From Natronincola peptidivorans (GTDB taxonomy: Bacteria > Bacillota > Clostridia > Peptostreptococcales > Natronincolaceae), in assembly GCF_900111615.1 (NCBI RefSeq), contig NZ_FOHU01000001.1, positions 124,001 to 188,000 on the forward strand: a DNA stretch of 64,000 nucleotides. Direction: 5' to 3'. Positions within the stretch are counted from its first letter, which is position 1. The number at the start of each line of letters is the position of its first letter. Positions 1 to 9,707 of this stretch are shown here, piece after piece. The translations under genes were made by a program, and so were the position numbers. The notes below the pieces were generated by a model, which was given only the letters and a program-made list of their open reading frames with translations, searched no databases and was not told the DNA's origin.

Positions 1-138
1 CAGTTAATAGACGGAAACGATGTAAAAGTGAAGCCTACTTCTCTTAAACCAGTCTCCATAGCTACTCAGGAAATTGTTGAAGATATGGTTACCTACACCC
101 CTGCTGTCGATGATAAGCAGAGAAAGGTTAATGAGTAA
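1..138 (+). CDS. rpoZ: RNA polymerase omega subunit (3' part only)
   Basis: The last 45 codons of the omega subunit, the small protein that binds beta-prime and helps RNA polymerase assemble. The frame is open from the window edge and stops with TAA at 136-138. The tail KPVSIATQEI fits the family's conserved KPV..A.QEI block near its C-terminus, followed by a short acidic tail. The stop codon shares its last A with the ATG of coaBC (TAATG), so the two are probably translationally coupled. The rpoZ-coaBC-priA-def-fmt order is a standard Bacillota arrangement. The N-terminus lies outside the window. Confidence 0.85.
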   Translation, partial: QLIDGNDVKVKPTSLKPVSIATQEIVEDMVTYTPAVDDKQRKVNE

Positions 139-1328
139 TGTTAAATGGAAAAAATGTTGTAGTAGGTGTAACTGGAGGCATATCTGCTTATAAGGCTTGT
201 GACATTGTAAGTAGATTGAAAAAATTAAATGCTAATGTAGATGTAATTATGACAAAGGCTGCTACTGAGTTTGTTCAACCCCATACCTTTCAAGCTTTAA
301 GCCAAAATCCTGTTATTACAGATGTATTTCAAACACCTAGATATTGGGATATAGAGCATATATCATTGGCACAAAAAGCCGATATTGTTTTAATCGCACC
401 AGCTACAGCAAATATTATAGGAAAGGTAACACATGGAATTGCAGACGATATGCTATCTACCACTATTATGGCCACTACTGCAAAAGTAGTATTTGCACCA
501 GCTATGAACACAAAAATGTATGAGAACAAAATAGTTCAGGCAAATATACAAGCATTAAAAAGCCTAGGATATGGATTCATTCCACCAGGTAGCGGAAGAC
601 TAGCCTGTGGGGATATAGGAGCAGGGAAGCTAGCAGATATAGATACAATTATTGATTATATCCTAAAAATTGAATCTGTAGAAAAGGATTTTTATGGTAG
701 AAAAATAATGATTACTGCTGGACCAACGATAGAAGCTATTGATCCAGTACGTTTTATTACCAATCATTCCAGTGGTAAGATGGGTTATGCTATAGCAGAG
801 GCAGCTAGCAAGAGAGGTGCTTCAGTAACATTGATATCAGGTCCTACTAATCTCTCACCTCCATCTGACGTAAAGCTTGTCTCTACTAGCTCTACTTTAG
901 ATATGTATGAAGCTGTTATGGAGCATTATGGAGAGCAGGATATCATTATAAAGTCTGCCGCTGTAGCTGATTACCGCCCAAATAGTACTGTCGATAAAAA
1001 GATAAAAAAACAAGAGGGAGACTTAACATTAACACTAGTTAGAAATCCTGATATTTTATATGAACTGGGTAAGATAAAGGATAATAAAGTCCTTGTAGGT
1101 TTTGCTGCAGAAACGGATAATATTATAGAATACGCTAAAGAGAAGATAACAAAGAAAAACCTAGATCTTATTGTTGCCAATGATATTACCCAGGAGGGTG
1201 CTGGCTTTGGAGTTGATACTAACATTGTATATTTAATAGATAGTGGTAATAATATAAAAAAGATTGATAAATCTAACAAAACTGATATAGCTCATCAAAT
1301 TTTAGATAAAATTAAAGAATGTCTTTAA
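138..1328 (+). CDS. coaBC: Bifunctional phosphopantothenoylcysteine decarboxylase / phosphopantothenate-cysteine ligase
   Basis: Carries out two cytosolic steps of coenzyme A synthesis: joining cysteine to 4'-phosphopantothenate (CoaB) and FMN-dependent decarboxylation to 4'-phosphopantetheine (CoaC). The 396 residues match the fused family. The CoaC half (about 1-180) shows the GVTGGISAYKA nucleotide-type start, His75 in IEHI, the PAMN motif at 121-124 and Cys157 in GSGRLACGDIGAG. The CoaB half starts near 188 with TAGPT, then NHSSGKMG at 209-216 and KSAAVADYRP near 275. It starts on the last base of the rpoZ stop and is followed by a strong terminator at 1342. Another CoA gene, coaD, lies at 20363. 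Confidence 0.97.
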   Translation: MLNGKNVVVGVTGGISAYKACDIVSRLKKLNANVDVIMTKAATEFVQPHTFQALSQNPVITDVFQTPRYWDIEHISLAQKADIVLIAPATANIIGKVTHGIADDMLSTTIMATTAKVVFAPAMNTKMYENKIVQANIQALKSLGYGFIPPGSGRLACGDIGAGKLADIDTIIDYILKIESVEKDFYGRKIMITAGPTIEAIDPVRFITNHSSGKMGYAIAEAASKRGASVTLISGPTNLSPPSDVKLVSTSSTLDMYEAVMEHYGEQDIIIKSAAVADYRPNSTVDKKIKKQEGDLTLTLVRNPDILYELGKIKDNKVLVGFAAETDNIIEYAKEKITKKNLDLIVANDITQEGAGFGVDTNIVYLIDSGNNIKKIDKSNKTDIAHQILDKIKECL

Positions 1329-1341
1329 TTAAATATAATGA

Positions 1342-1384
1342 TACATAGCCTGTATTTCCTTTGGGAATACAGGCTATGTATTTG
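1342..1384 (+). terminator. Intrinsic terminator after coaBC
   Basis: A perfect 15-bp stem: arm 1342-1356 pairs with 1366-1380 around a 9-nt loop, followed by TTTG. It begins 13 nt after the coaBC stop and ends the rpoZ-coaBC transcript before the priA promoter. Confidence 0.85.
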
Positions 1385-1472
1385 TAATTATTTTGGACTA
1401 CCCTATTTTAAAAAAATCCTATAGTGAAGATTATAAAATGATGTTTATAAAAAATACATAGCATGGTGGTTA

Positions 1473-1501
1473 TTTTTAAATACATTGAAATCTGATATAA
1501 T
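1473..1501 (+). promoter_or_regulatory. Candidate extended -10 promoter for priA
   Basis: TGATATAAT (TG at 1493-1494, TATAAT at 1496-1501) is an extended -10 element. The -35 area (about 1473-1478) is poor, as often seen with extended -10 promoters. It lies 50 nt before the priA start and after the coaBC terminator. Confidence 0.5.
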
Positions 1502-1550
1502 ATAGAAAACAAAGCAGGAATGACAGCTGAATGAAAAGAGGTGGGTAGAT

Positions 1551-4037
1551 GTGGGGGAAAAGGTCTATATAGCTCAAGTTATTGTAAATAATAATAGTTT
1601 ACAGACAGATAAAATATTTGACTATACAATTCCAGAAAGCCTGCTGATGACTATTCAAGAAGGCATGCGGTGTATGGTACCTTTTGGGATGGGAAATAAA
1701 AAATTAGAGGCATACATAATTAAGATAAAAACTGAGGAAGAAGTAAAGTATAGATTAAAGGAGATACTATATATCATAGACGAAGAACCAATTTTAAGCA
1801 GAAATCAAATCAAGATGATTGGCTGGTTAAAAAATAAGTATCTATGTAGATACATTGAAGCGATCCAATGCGTTTTGCCAGCAGGGATTATTAACAAAGA
1901 AAGAAAAACAATTTCTTTGTTAAAGGAAGAGTGGATTGAAGATATTAAGGAAAACTCTACCAAACAAAAAGACATCCTACAAGTATTAAAAGCATTAGGA
2001 GGAAAGGCTACTTTAGAAAAACTATACAATAAACTACCAATAAGCAATATGAATAATATATTAAAGACTCTTGAAAAAAAAGGTATTATCAAAATAGATT
2101 ATGAAATTGCTACTAGAGTAAAGATACAAACACAGCAATATGTTCAGTTAAACATTGAAGAAGAAGTGATAGAGGATATAATTGTTTCTCTGAAAAATGC
2201 TTCAAGACAAAAAGAGATTTTACTTTTTCTTAAAGAACATAAGATCTGTCCAGTAAAAGAATTGATAGATGTACTGAAGGTAACTAGAGGATCTTTAAAT
2301 GCTCTGGTGAATAAAGGCTATTTGATAATTATTGATAAGGAATATAAAAGAGATCCTTTTAAAAACACTACTTTCGAAAGCTTCCCCAAACTAGAACCAA
2401 ATCTGCAACAACAAAGAGCTATTGAAAAAATAGTATCCTACATTCAAAAGGAGAAGTCTAATACTTTCTTACTACATGGTGTTACTGGTAGTGGTAAGAC
2501 AGAAATATACCTACAGCTGATTGAAGAAATTTTAAAAAAAGAGAAACAAGGAATAATTTTAGTCCCAGAGATAGCATTAACACCCCAAACAATAGAAAGA
2601 TTTTATGGAAGATTTGGAGAAGGTATAGCTGTACTTCATAGTAATCTTTCAGAAGGAGAAAGATTTGATGAATGGCGTAAAATCCGTGAAGGGAAAGTAA
2701 ACATCGCTATTGGAGCTAGATCAGCCATATTTGCCCCCTTTAGAAATCTTGGGATGATTATTATTGATGAAGAACATGAAAATACATATAAGTCAGAAAT
2801 TTCACCAAAGTATCATGCTATTGAAGTCGCCGATTTTAGAAGGAGACAAGAGGGGGCAGTAGTCATCTTAGGATCAGCTACCCCATCAATAGAAACCTAC
2901 TATAAAGGAGAAGTAGGAGAAATTACTTTATTGACTTTAGCTGAAAGAGCTACCGTTTCAGCCCTGCCAGAAGTAGAAGTAGTAGATATGAGACAAGAGT
3001 TGGATAAAGGGAACAAAGGCATCTTAAGTCATAGGTTATTTTCTTTAATAGATAAAAACTTAGAGAGAAAAAAGCAAACAATACTTTTTTTAAATCGGAG
3101 AGGTTATGCTACTTTTATCTCTTGTAGACAATGCGGATATGTAATAAAATGTAGACACTGTGACATTACAATGATTTATCATAAAAACATGAAAAACCTA
3201 CAATGCCACTACTGCGGAGAGAAAAAAGAAGAACCAAAGCATTGTCCTTCCTGTAGCAGTACCCATATTAATTACTTTGGAACAGGAACTCAAAAAATTC
3301 AGGATCTTATAGGGGAGCACTTTCCCAATGCTGTTATTGCTAGAATGGATATGGATTCTACCAGTATAAAAGGTTCCCATAAGAAAATATTAAATAGCTT
3401 TAAAAAACAGGAAATAGACATTTTGATTGGTACTCAAATGATTTCCAAAGGCTTAGATTTCCCTAATGTAACATTAGTGGGAATTATATCAGGGGATGCT
3501 TCATTAAACCTCCCGGATTTTAGAGCATCTGAGAAAACATTTCAATTGGTTACACAGGTGGCAGGAAGAGCAGGTAGGGGACTAGAAGAGGGCAGAGTCA
3601 TACTCCAAACATACAATCCTGATCATTACAGCATTTGTGCCGCAGCTCAGCATGATTATAATAGATTTTATAAGGAAGAACTGGAGCTAAGAAAAGAATT
3701 TGCTTATCCTCCCTTTGTACAATTGATTAACATTAATTTCAGTGGGAAAAAATCTGAAGATGTTTATACTGTGGCTGAAAAAATTTCCAATAATATTAAA
3801 TATATACTAAAAGGTAAAGGATATAATAATTATGAAGAAATCATATTAGGGCCCAATCCCGCCATGATTGCAAAGGTGAAGGAACGATATAGGTTTCAGA
3901 TTCTTCTGAAGGATTATAATGTACCGTATTCTCTATTAAAAGCAATAGTAAAATACTTATTAATAGACAATAGACAAAAGTTTATACCACAGGCTATTTC
4001 TATAAGTGTTGACATAAATCCATCATATATTATGTGA
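1551..4037 (+). CDS. priA: Primosomal protein N', replication restart helicase PriA
   Basis: A 3'-5' superfamily 2 DNA helicase that recognises stalled forks and reloads the replisome. The 828 residues contain a DNA-binding N-terminal domain (1-110), Walker [10 protein letters not shown] at 310-318, the DEEH Walker B near 405, GSATPS (motif III), and a cysteine-rich zinc domain near 535-580 ([14 protein letters not shown] then CHYCG and CPSC). Helicase motifs [12 protein letters not shown] and QVAGRAGR follow. It is slightly longer than many PriA proteins. The start is GTG, 6-10 nt after an AGAGGTGGG ribosome site; no ATG in this frame fits better. def follows after 19 nt. Confidence 0.97.
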   Translation: MGEKVYIAQVIVNNNSLQTDKIFDYTIPESLLMTIQEGMRCMVPFGMGNKKLEAYIIKIKTEEEVKYRLKEILYIIDEEPILSRNQIKMIGWLKNKYLCRYIEAIQCVLPAGIINKERKTISLLKEEWIEDIKENSTKQKDILQVLKALGGKATLEKLYNKLPISNMNNILKTLEKKGIIKIDYEIATRVKIQTQQYVQLNIEEEVIEDIIVSLKNASRQKEILLFLKEHKICPVKELIDVLKVTRGSLNALVNKGYLIIIDKEYKRDPFKNTTFESFPKLEPNLQQQRAIEKIVSYIQKEKSNTFLLHGVTGSGKTEIYLQLIEEILKKEKQGIILVPEIALTPQTIERFYGRFGEGIAVLHSNLSEGERFDEWRKIREGKVNIAIGARSAIFAPFRNLGMIIIDEEHENTYKSEISPKYHAIEVADFRRRQEGAVVILGSATPSIETYYKGEVGEITLLTLAERATVSALPEVEVVDMRQELDKGNKGILSHRLFSLIDKNLERKKQTILFLNRRGYATFISCRQCGYVIKCRHCDITMIYHKNMKNLQCHYCGEKKEEPKHCPSCSSTHINYFGTGTQKIQDLIGEHFPNAVIARMDMDSTSIKGSHKKILNSFKKQEIDILIGTQMISKGLDFPNVTLVGIISGDASLNLPDFRASEKTFQLVTQVAGRAGRGLEEGRVILQTYNPDHYSICAAAQHDYNRFYKEELELRKEFAYPPFVQLININFSGKKSEDVYTVAEKISNNIKYILKGKGYNNYEEIILGPNPAMIAKVKERYRFQILLKDYNVPYSLLKAIVKYLLIDNRQKFIPQAISISVDINPSYIM

Positions 4038-4056
4038 TGCAGTTAGGAGGAAAAAT

Positions 4057-4509
4057 ATGGCTATCAGAATTATTAGACAGGATGAGGATCCTATCTTAAG
4101 AAAAAAATCAAAACCAGTGGACAAAATTGATGCAAGGATTCACCTTTTATTGGATGACATGGCTGAGACGATGTATCATGCAGAAGGAGTGGGCTTAGCA
4201 GCTCCTCAGATTGGTATATTAAAACAAGTGATTATCATTGATATTGGTGAAGGACTTTTAGAACTTATTAATCCTGAAATACTAGACGCAAAAGGAGAAC
4301 AATGTGATGTAGAAGGCTGTTTAAGCCTCCCCGGCAGAAGTGGAGATGTTACTAGACCTGAAATTGTAACAATAAAAGCATTAAATAGAAATGGAGAAGA
4401 GATTATAGTTGAAGGTGAGGGGCTATTAGCAAGGGCATTATGTCATGAAATTGATCATCTTAATGGGATTCTTTTCATAGATAAAATAGAAGAAAGTAGA
4501 AATAGGTGA
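4057..4509 (+). CDS. def: Peptide deformylase
   Basis: Removes the formyl group from the N-terminal methionine of new proteins; a metal hydrolase, normally Fe2+ or Zn2+. At 150 residues it has all three family motifs: GVGLAAPQ at 44-51, EGCLS at 86-90 (Cys88 is a metal ligand) and HEIDH at 130-134 (two His ligands and the catalytic Glu). AGGAGG precedes the ATG. Its stop overlaps the start region of fmt, which makes the formyl group that this enzyme removes, so the two opposed steps are made from one mRNA. Confidence 0.97.
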   Translation: MAIRIIRQDEDPILRKKSKPVDKIDARIHLLLDDMAETMYHAEGVGLAAPQIGILKQVIIIDIGEGLLELINPEILDAKGEQCDVEGCLSLPGRSGDVTRPEIVTIKALNRNGEEIIVEGEGLLARALCHEIDHLNGILFIDKIEESRNR

Positions 4510-4514
4510 TTATG

Positions 4515-5447
4515 ATGAAAGTAATATTTATGGGAACTCCAGACTTTGCTGTACCATCATTAGAAATGCTCATAAAAGAAAAACATGATATTCTTGGAGT
4601 GTTTACTCAACCCGACAGACCTAAGGGGAGAGGAAATAAGCTTACTATGCCCCCAGTGAAGGAGAAGGCGAAGGAGCACGATTTACAGGTATATCAACCT
4701 AAATCTCTAAAAAACAAAGAGACTATAGAAATTATAAAAAGTTTAAACCCAGATGTTATCGTAGTGGTAGCTTATGGACAGTTATTAACAAAAGAAATTC
4801 TTAACATCCCAGCTTTAGGATGTATCAATGTTCATGCCTCACTCCTTCCTAAATATAGAGGTGCTGGTCCTATCCAATGGGCAGTCATAAATGGGGAGAA
4901 AAAAACTGGCATTACTACCATGTACATGGAGGAAGGCTTAGATACTGGTGATATGATTTATAAAAAAGAAATAGAAATAGGAGAAATGGAAACTGCTGCT
5001 GAGCTTCATAACCGATTAGCTATTATAGGCGGCAGTGTTTTAAAAGAAACCTTAAGGGATATACAAAGTGGAAAGGCGCCAAGAGAGAGACAAAACCATG
5101 AAGAATCTACCTATGCACCTAGACTTACAAAAGATATAGGATGCATTCAATGGCATAAAACTGCTGATGAAATTCATAATTTAATTAGAGGAACGATACC
5201 GTGGCCTGTGGCATATACAAATTATTTAGGAGAAACCATGAAAATATGGCGAAGTGGTATAGAAAGGTGTAAAAATGATAGTCAGCCAGGAACAATTATA
5301 GATGTAACAAAAGATAAGATTTTTGTCGCAACGGGTAAAGATTTATTAGTGGTAGATGAGTTGCAGTTTAGTGGAGGGAAAAGATTAAAGGTGAAGGATT
5401 TTTTAGTTGGAAATACAATAGAGAAAAACACAGTATTAGGATTATAA
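4515..5447 (+). CDS. fmt: Methionyl-tRNA formyltransferase
   Basis: Transfers formyl from 10-formyl-tetrahydrofolate to Met-tRNA(fMet) for translation initiation. The N-terminal Rossmann domain begins MKVIFMGTPDFAVPSLE and holds the folate-site loop HASLLPKYRGAGPIQWA; a C-terminal OB-like tRNA-binding domain follows (about 205-310). The open frame reaches back to a GTG at 4506, but that GTG is part of the AGGTG ribosome site (4504-4508). ATG 4515 gives 6-nt spacing and the usual MKVIFMGT start; ATG 4512 is the alternative. The gene follows def with only 5 nt between stop and start. Confidence 0.96.
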   Translation: MKVIFMGTPDFAVPSLEMLIKEKHDILGVFTQPDRPKGRGNKLTMPPVKEKAKEHDLQVYQPKSLKNKETIEIIKSLNPDVIVVVAYGQLLTKEILNIPALGCINVHASLLPKYRGAGPIQWAVINGEKKTGITTMYMEEGLDTGDMIYKKEIEIGEMETAAELHNRLAIIGGSVLKETLRDIQSGKAPRERQNHEESTYAPRLTKDIGCIQWHKTADEIHNLIRGTIPWPVAYTNYLGETMKIWRSGIERCKNDSQPGTIIDVTKDKIFVATGKDLLVVDELQFSGGKRLKVKDFLVGNTIEKNTVLGL

Positions 5448-5448
5448 A

Positions 5449-6222
5449 ATGAAAACAGATAAAAGGATTGCTAAAGAAAACTCTACTAGAATGCTTATCA
5501 CACTATTAATAGTCATGTTGACAATCGTAATAATAGCAGCCAGTTTGATATTTTGGTTTACAGCTAAGGGAAATGCATTACTATATCAATTCATATTTCT
5601 AAGTAGTATAATTTTATTATTTATTCTTAGCATTTCTATAGCTATTACTATTTTTGCCATGAAATTACTATGGTATAATAAAAAAGTACCATCTTTTATA
5701 AAAATCATTATGGAGACCTTTATACATATTTCGTATCCCTTTATAAACATCTTGGGTAAAATCTTAAAATACGATAAGAATACAATCAGAAGAGCTTATA
5801 CACAATTAAACAATCAATTGGTATTAAGTGGAGATTATAGTTTGCAAGGGAAAGAAATACTAGTATTAACACCCCATTGCATTCAAATATCTTCTTGTCC
5901 TCATAAAATAACCAACAATATTAACAATTGTAAAAGATGTGGCATTTGTAAAGTAGACAGCTTAATAGAATTACAACAAAAATATGGAATCCATTTTAAG
6001 ATTGTTACAGGAGGTACATTAGCAAGAAAGATTATTCTTGAGTTAAAGCCTAGAGCTATTATAGCCATCGCCTGTGAGAGGGATCTCCTTAGTGGGTTGA
6101 TGGACGTAAAAAGAATACCCATACTAGCTATTGTCAATCAAAGGCCAGAAGGACCCTGTGTGAATACACAGGTAGATATCGTAGAAGTAGAACATGCTAT
6201 TTTACATTTTATAAAGGAGTGA
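5449..6222 (+). CDS. DUF116 family Cys-rich membrane protein
   Basis: Function unknown. The 257 residues start with two strong hydrophobic helices (about 15-38 and 47-72), then a short amphipathic stretch and a cytosolic-type domain. That domain is rich in cysteines: a CIQISSCPH segment, CKRCGIC about 15 residues on, then IACERD and GPC near the end. This pattern is the DUF116 signature and suggests a metal or Fe-S site, which is inference. It begins one base after the fmt stop and is followed 7 nt later by a membrane zinc peptidase gene, so it is probably co-transcribed with def-fmt. Confidence 0.8.
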   Translation: MKTDKRIAKENSTRMLITLLIVMLTIVIIAASLIFWFTAKGNALLYQFIFLSSIILLFILSISIAITIFAMKLLWYNKKVPSFIKIIMETFIHISYPFINILGKILKYDKNTIRRAYTQLNNQLVLSGDYSLQGKEILVLTPHCIQISSCPHKITNNINNCKRCGICKVDSLIELQQKYGIHFKIVTGGTLARKIILELKPRAIIAIACERDLLSGLMDVKRIPILAIVNQRPEGPCVNTQVDIVEVEHAILHFIKE

Positions 6223-6229
6223 TTGCCTA

Positions 6230-6904
6230 ATGTTTTTACCTTTTGAAGGAATTGTTTTCTTAATTCCAGCTATTATCTTTACCTTATATGCTCAAAGTAA
6301 AGTAAAGTCAACTTTTAACAAGTATTTAAGGGTACCTACAAGAAAAGGTTATTCAGGCTATGATGTTGCCAGAACCATATTAGATCAAAATGGTCTTAGG
6401 GATGTGCCTGTTGAAATGGCCCAAGGACATTTAACGGATCATTATGATCCTAGGAGTAGAAAAATAAGACTATCTCGAGATGTATATAGTGGTAGTTCCA
6501 TTGCTGCTGTAAGTGTAGCAGCCCATGAGGTTGGTCATGCCCTACAGCATGCTGGAAGCTATGTACCATTGACATTTAGAAACGCTATTTTTCCTATAGC
6601 AAGCTTCGGTTCTTCTGCAGCATGGTTTTTTGTAATAGGAGGTTTCTTAATTTCACCAGCCTTGCTGGACGTAGGGATTCTTCTATACTCTGCAGCAGTG
6701 CTGTTTCAGATTGTTACCCTTCCAGTGGAATTCAATGCCAGTAGTAGAGCGCTACGACTGTTAGATGCTAATGGGTTTATATCGAGAGAAGAGTACAGCC
6801 CAGCACAAAAAGTTTTGAAGGCAGCTGCTTTAACCTATGTAGCAGCAATGGCAGCAGCATTGGCACAGCTATTTAGATTAATTGCTATTAGAAATAGAAG
6901 GTAG
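6230..6904 (+). CDS. Membrane zinc metallopeptidase, YugP family
   Basis: A 224-residue integral membrane protein with the HEVGH zinc motif (AAHEVGHALQH, about 101-111) of the neutral zinc peptidase family that includes Bacillus YugP. Hydrophobic segments flank the motif: one at the N-terminus (about 5-22), two in the middle (about 125-165) and one near the C-terminus. Physiological substrates of the family are not established. AGGAGTG precedes the ATG. It is the last gene of the priA-def-fmt block, since two hairpins follow at 6911 and 6995. Confidence 0.85.
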   Translation: MFLPFEGIVFLIPAIIFTLYAQSKVKSTFNKYLRVPTRKGYSGYDVARTILDQNGLRDVPVEMAQGHLTDHYDPRSRKIRLSRDVYSGSSIAAVSVAAHEVGHALQHAGSYVPLTFRNAIFPIASFGSSAAWFFVIGGFLISPALLDVGILLYSAAVLFQIVTLPVEFNASSRALRLLDANGFISREEYSPAQKVLKAAALTYVAAMAAALAQLFRLIAIRNRR

Positions 6905-6910
6905 TTCAAT

Positions 6911-6948
6911 AAATGAGCCAACAGGAAACTTTTCCAATTGGCTCATTT
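6911..6948 (+). terminator. Hairpin after the zinc peptidase gene
   Basis: Perfect 11-bp stem, 6911-6921 with 6938-6948, 16-nt loop, followed by CATTGTT. The U-tract is poor, so it may act together with the second hairpin at 6995. Confidence 0.6.
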
Positions 6949-6994
6949 CATTGTTAAAAGGCAATAAACATGTAATAAATAGTATTTTTCATAT

Positions 6995-7030
6995 GGGTCA
7001 ATGGGGGTATGATTTCCATTGACTCTTTTT
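6995..7030 (+). terminator. Second intrinsic terminator after the zinc peptidase gene
   Basis: Ten-bp stem with one G-U pair, 6995-7004 with 7016-7025, followed directly by five Ts. It is a better intrinsic terminator than the upstream hairpin; together they form a tandem pair. Confidence 0.7.
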
Positions 7031-7092
7031 CATTGAAAAAATAGAATGATGATGGGAATAATAAAAATATTTATATAAATCCCATAATGATA

Positions 7093-7098
7093 TATAAT
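7093..7098 (+). promoter_or_regulatory. Candidate -10 element for the rsmB operon
   Basis: TATAAT lies 25 nt before the rsmB ATG and after the double terminator. The -35 region near 7070 is weak (TTATAT). A promoter is expected somewhere in 7031-7110; this is the best match. Confidence 0.35.
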
Positions 7099-7122
7099 AA
7101 TTAAAAACAGGAGGTAGCCTGA

Positions 7123-8460
7123 ATGAATGCTAGAGAAGGTGCATTAAAGGTCTTATATGATATAGAAGTAAAGAAAGCCTATTCTAATATAGCTTTAAAT
7201 AAAGAGTTGAAGAATAAGGAATATACTGCCATTGATAGAAACTTTATCACAGAGCTTACCTATGGAACATTAGAAAACTTAATTTTTATTGACTATGTTA
7301 TCCAGCAGTTTTCTACAATGAAGCTTCATAAGATGAATGCATGGGCATTAAATCTGCTTAGGCTGGGAATTTATCAAATCTTCTTCTTAGACAGAGTCCC
7401 TGTTTTTGCAGCAGTAAATGAGTCAGTAAACTTATCTAAAAGCTATTGCAAGAGAGCCTCAGGATTTATCAACGGTGTATTAAGAAATATCATAAGGAAC
7501 AAGGAAAAAATAGAAATGCCTGATAAAGAGAAGAACTTTGAAGAATATCTAACAGTCAAATATTCTCATCCTCGATGGATGGTAGAGATGTTTTTAGAAA
7601 TCTTTTCAAGGGACTTTGTAGAATCTTTATTAAAAGCAAATAATGAAACCCCTAAACTACATATTAGAGTAAATACTTTAAAAACATCCGCAGATGAGAT
7701 TGTAAGTTTGTTAAAAGAGAAAAACATTCATGTAGAAAAAAGTGAATATCTTCCCGAAGCCCTAGTAGTGAAAGGTGGCTTTAGTGATTTAGAGGAATTG
7801 GATATTTATAAGCAAGGACTTTTACATATTCAAGATATCAGTTCTATGTTAGTGGGAAAAATTTTAGATCCAAAAGAAGGTCAATTCATTATTGATGTAT
7901 GTAGCGCACCTGGAGGAAAAACCACACATATGGCACAATTAATGCATAATAAAGGGAAAATATTGGCTAGAGATATCCATCCCCATAAGCTAGAGCTAAT
8001 CAAAAAGAATGCTAAGCGACTTGGCATTAATATAATAAGAACAGAAAAGTATAATGGAGAAGATTTAGATAAAGACTTAATCGAGACAGCGGATAAAGTA
8101 TTGGTAGATGCGCCATGCTCTGGATTAGGAATTATAATGAGAAAACCAGAAATAAAATATAGAAAAAAGCCAGATGATACTGAGGTTATAACAAAAATGC
8201 AGTTAGAAATACTGGAGAAAGCTTCTAGATATGTAAAAAAAGGTGGCGAACTACTTTATAGCACCTGTACAATTCATCCACAAGAGAATCAAAAGATAGT
8301 ACAAGCTTTCTTAAAGAAGCACTGTAATTTTAAACTAGTAGCCATAAATAAGGAATATGAGAGTATTTTACCAGGAGAACACAAAGAAGAAATGATTCAG
8401 TTATATCCCAATATTCATGGGACGGATGGTTTCTTCATTGCTAAATTAGAGAAGAAATAG
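7123..8460 (+). CDS. rsmB: 16S rRNA (cytosine-967-C5)-methyltransferase RsmB
   Basis: Methylates C967 (E. coli numbering) of 16S rRNA using S-adenosylmethionine. The 445 residues have a NusB-like RNA-binding domain (1-140) and a Rossmann methyltransferase domain. Visible motifs are DVCSAPGGKTTH (SAM site), VDAPCSGLG with the Cys that releases the product, and YSTCTIHPQENQ with the catalytic Cys. GGAGG sits 9 nt before the ATG. It opens the rsmB-rlmN-prpC-prkC-rsgA-rpe-thiN run, the order also found in Bacillus subtilis. Confidence 0.96.
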   Translation: MNAREGALKVLYDIEVKKAYSNIALNKELKNKEYTAIDRNFITELTYGTLENLIFIDYVIQQFSTMKLHKMNAWALNLLRLGIYQIFFLDRVPVFAAVNESVNLSKSYCKRASGFINGVLRNIIRNKEKIEMPDKEKNFEEYLTVKYSHPRWMVEMFLEIFSRDFVESLLKANNETPKLHIRVNTLKTSADEIVSLLKEKNIHVEKSEYLPEALVVKGGFSDLEELDIYKQGLLHIQDISSMLVGKILDPKEGQFIIDVCSAPGGKTTHMAQLMHNKGKILARDIHPHKLELIKKNAKRLGINIIRTEKYNGEDLDKDLIETADKVLVDAPCSGLGIIMRKPEIKYRKKPDDTEVITKMQLEILEKASRYVKKGGELLYSTCTIHPQENQKIVQAFLKKHCNFKLVAINKEYESILPGEHKEEMIQLYPNIHGTDGFFIAKLEKK

Positions 8461-8489
8461 CTTGAAGTAAAATGATAGGAGGTCTATAT

Positions 8490-9524
8490 TTGGCAAAGGA
8501 AGATTTATTAAGCTTAACCATAGAAGAAATAGAAGCTATCGTAGAAAAGGTAGGTGAAAAAAAATACAGAGGGAAACAAATATTTCAATGGGTTCAAAAA
8601 GGAATAAAAGATTTCGAAAGTATGACCAATATATCCAACACATTGAAGCAAGCACTTCATGAGTATTCTTTTATTACCAATGTAGAAATTGAGAAAAAAG
8701 TCATTTCTCAAATAGATGGAACAAGGAAGTATTTATTTTTATTAGAAGATGGTAATATAATAGAAGGAGTATTAATGCAGTATAAACATGGCGTTACTGC
8801 ATGTATCTCTTGCCAGGTTGGCTGCCAAATGGGTTGTAGTTTTTGTGCATCAACAGTTGGAGGATTAGTTAGAAATCTAAGAGCTGGAGAAATGATAGAC
8901 CAGATTCTTTTGATGCAGCAGGACTTTGGTGAGAGAATATCAAATATTGTAATAATGGGTAGTGGTGAGCCTTTACATAACTATAGTGAAGTAATTAACT
9001 TTTTGAAAATTGTCAACAATGAAAATGGCTTAAATATTGGAAATAGACATATTACCTTATCTACCTGTGGATTAGTGCCAGAAATAAAAAAATTAGCAGA
9101 ATTGCAAATTCCAATTAATTTAGCTATATCTCTTCATGCTCCCAGCGATGAAATAAGACAAAAAATGATGCCTATTGCAAAAAAATATTCTCTAACGGAT
9201 TTAATAAATGCGTGTGCATATTATCTGAAAAAAAACAATAGAAGAATCACCTTTGAATATGCTTTAGTAAAGGATATAAATGATAAGGAAATCCACGCGC
9301 AGCAATTAAGTCAACTGTTAAAGGGACTGCTTTGCCATGTCAACTTGATACCTATTAACATGGTAGATGAAACACAATATAAAAAATCCACTCAAGAAAA
9401 GATTAAAAGGTTTCAAAGCGTTTTGATGAAACAAGGTATAGAGGCTACTATACGAAGAGAAATGGGAGCAGATATTGATGCTGCCTGTGGTCAATTAAGA
9501 AATAATTATATAAATAATACATAG
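8490..9524 (+). CDS. rlmN: Dual-specificity 23S rRNA (A2503)/tRNA (A37) C2-methyltransferase RlmN
   Basis: Radical SAM enzyme that methylates C2 of A2503 in 23S rRNA and of A37 in some tRNAs. The cluster motif is CQMGCSFC (three Cys spaced C-x3-C-x2-C), preceded by CISCQVG. The methyl-carrying Cys is in the C-terminal AACGQL. Other family blocks are MGSGEPL and LAISLHAPSD. The frame is open from ATG 8472, but AGGAGG at 8477-8482 lies downstream of that ATG and is 7 nt before TTG 8490, which gives MAKEDLLSL. I therefore take the TTG start (344 residues). Confidence 0.95.
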   Translation: MAKEDLLSLTIEEIEAIVEKVGEKKYRGKQIFQWVQKGIKDFESMTNISNTLKQALHEYSFITNVEIEKKVISQIDGTRKYLFLLEDGNIIEGVLMQYKHGVTACISCQVGCQMGCSFCASTVGGLVRNLRAGEMIDQILLMQQDFGERISNIVIMGSGEPLHNYSEVINFLKIVNNENGLNIGNRHITLSTCGLVPEIKKLAELQIPINLAISLHAPSDEIRQKMMPIAKKYSLTDLINACAYYLKKNNRRITFEYALVKDINDKEIHAQQLSQLLKGLLCHVNLIPINMVDETQYKKSTQEKIKRFQSVLMKQGIEATIRREMGADIDAACGQLRNNYINNT

Positions 9525-9570
9525 ATAAGATTGCAGTAATAGATTTATGTGTTAGTCATTCATTGGCTGA

Positions 9571-9639
9571 GATCTATCAGCTGATATTGTATGCGGGCAA
9601 TTGTTCTATAGATCTTTTGGGGGTAGAACACCAAAAAGT
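9571..9639 (+). other. Structured spacer before prpC
   Basis: The spacer between rlmN and prpC holds two adjacent inverted repeats. GATCTAT (9571-9577) pairs with ATAGATC (9608-9614), and CTTTTGG (9614-9620) pairs with CCAAAA(A)G (9631-9638) around a 10-nt loop. Neither is followed by a T-run, so they are not ordinary terminators. Function unknown; it matches no riboswitch that I recognise. Confidence 0.4.
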
Positions 9640-9707
9640 ATTCTGTAGTATAGAGGGCTAAGAAGAAACCTATGAAATATATGAATACCGATAGGAGGGG
9701 AGCCGAT

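Noticed and set aside
9525-9671. Possible riboswitch before prpC
   Set aside because: No match to conserved cores of riboswitch classes I know; kept only as an unexplained structured spacer.
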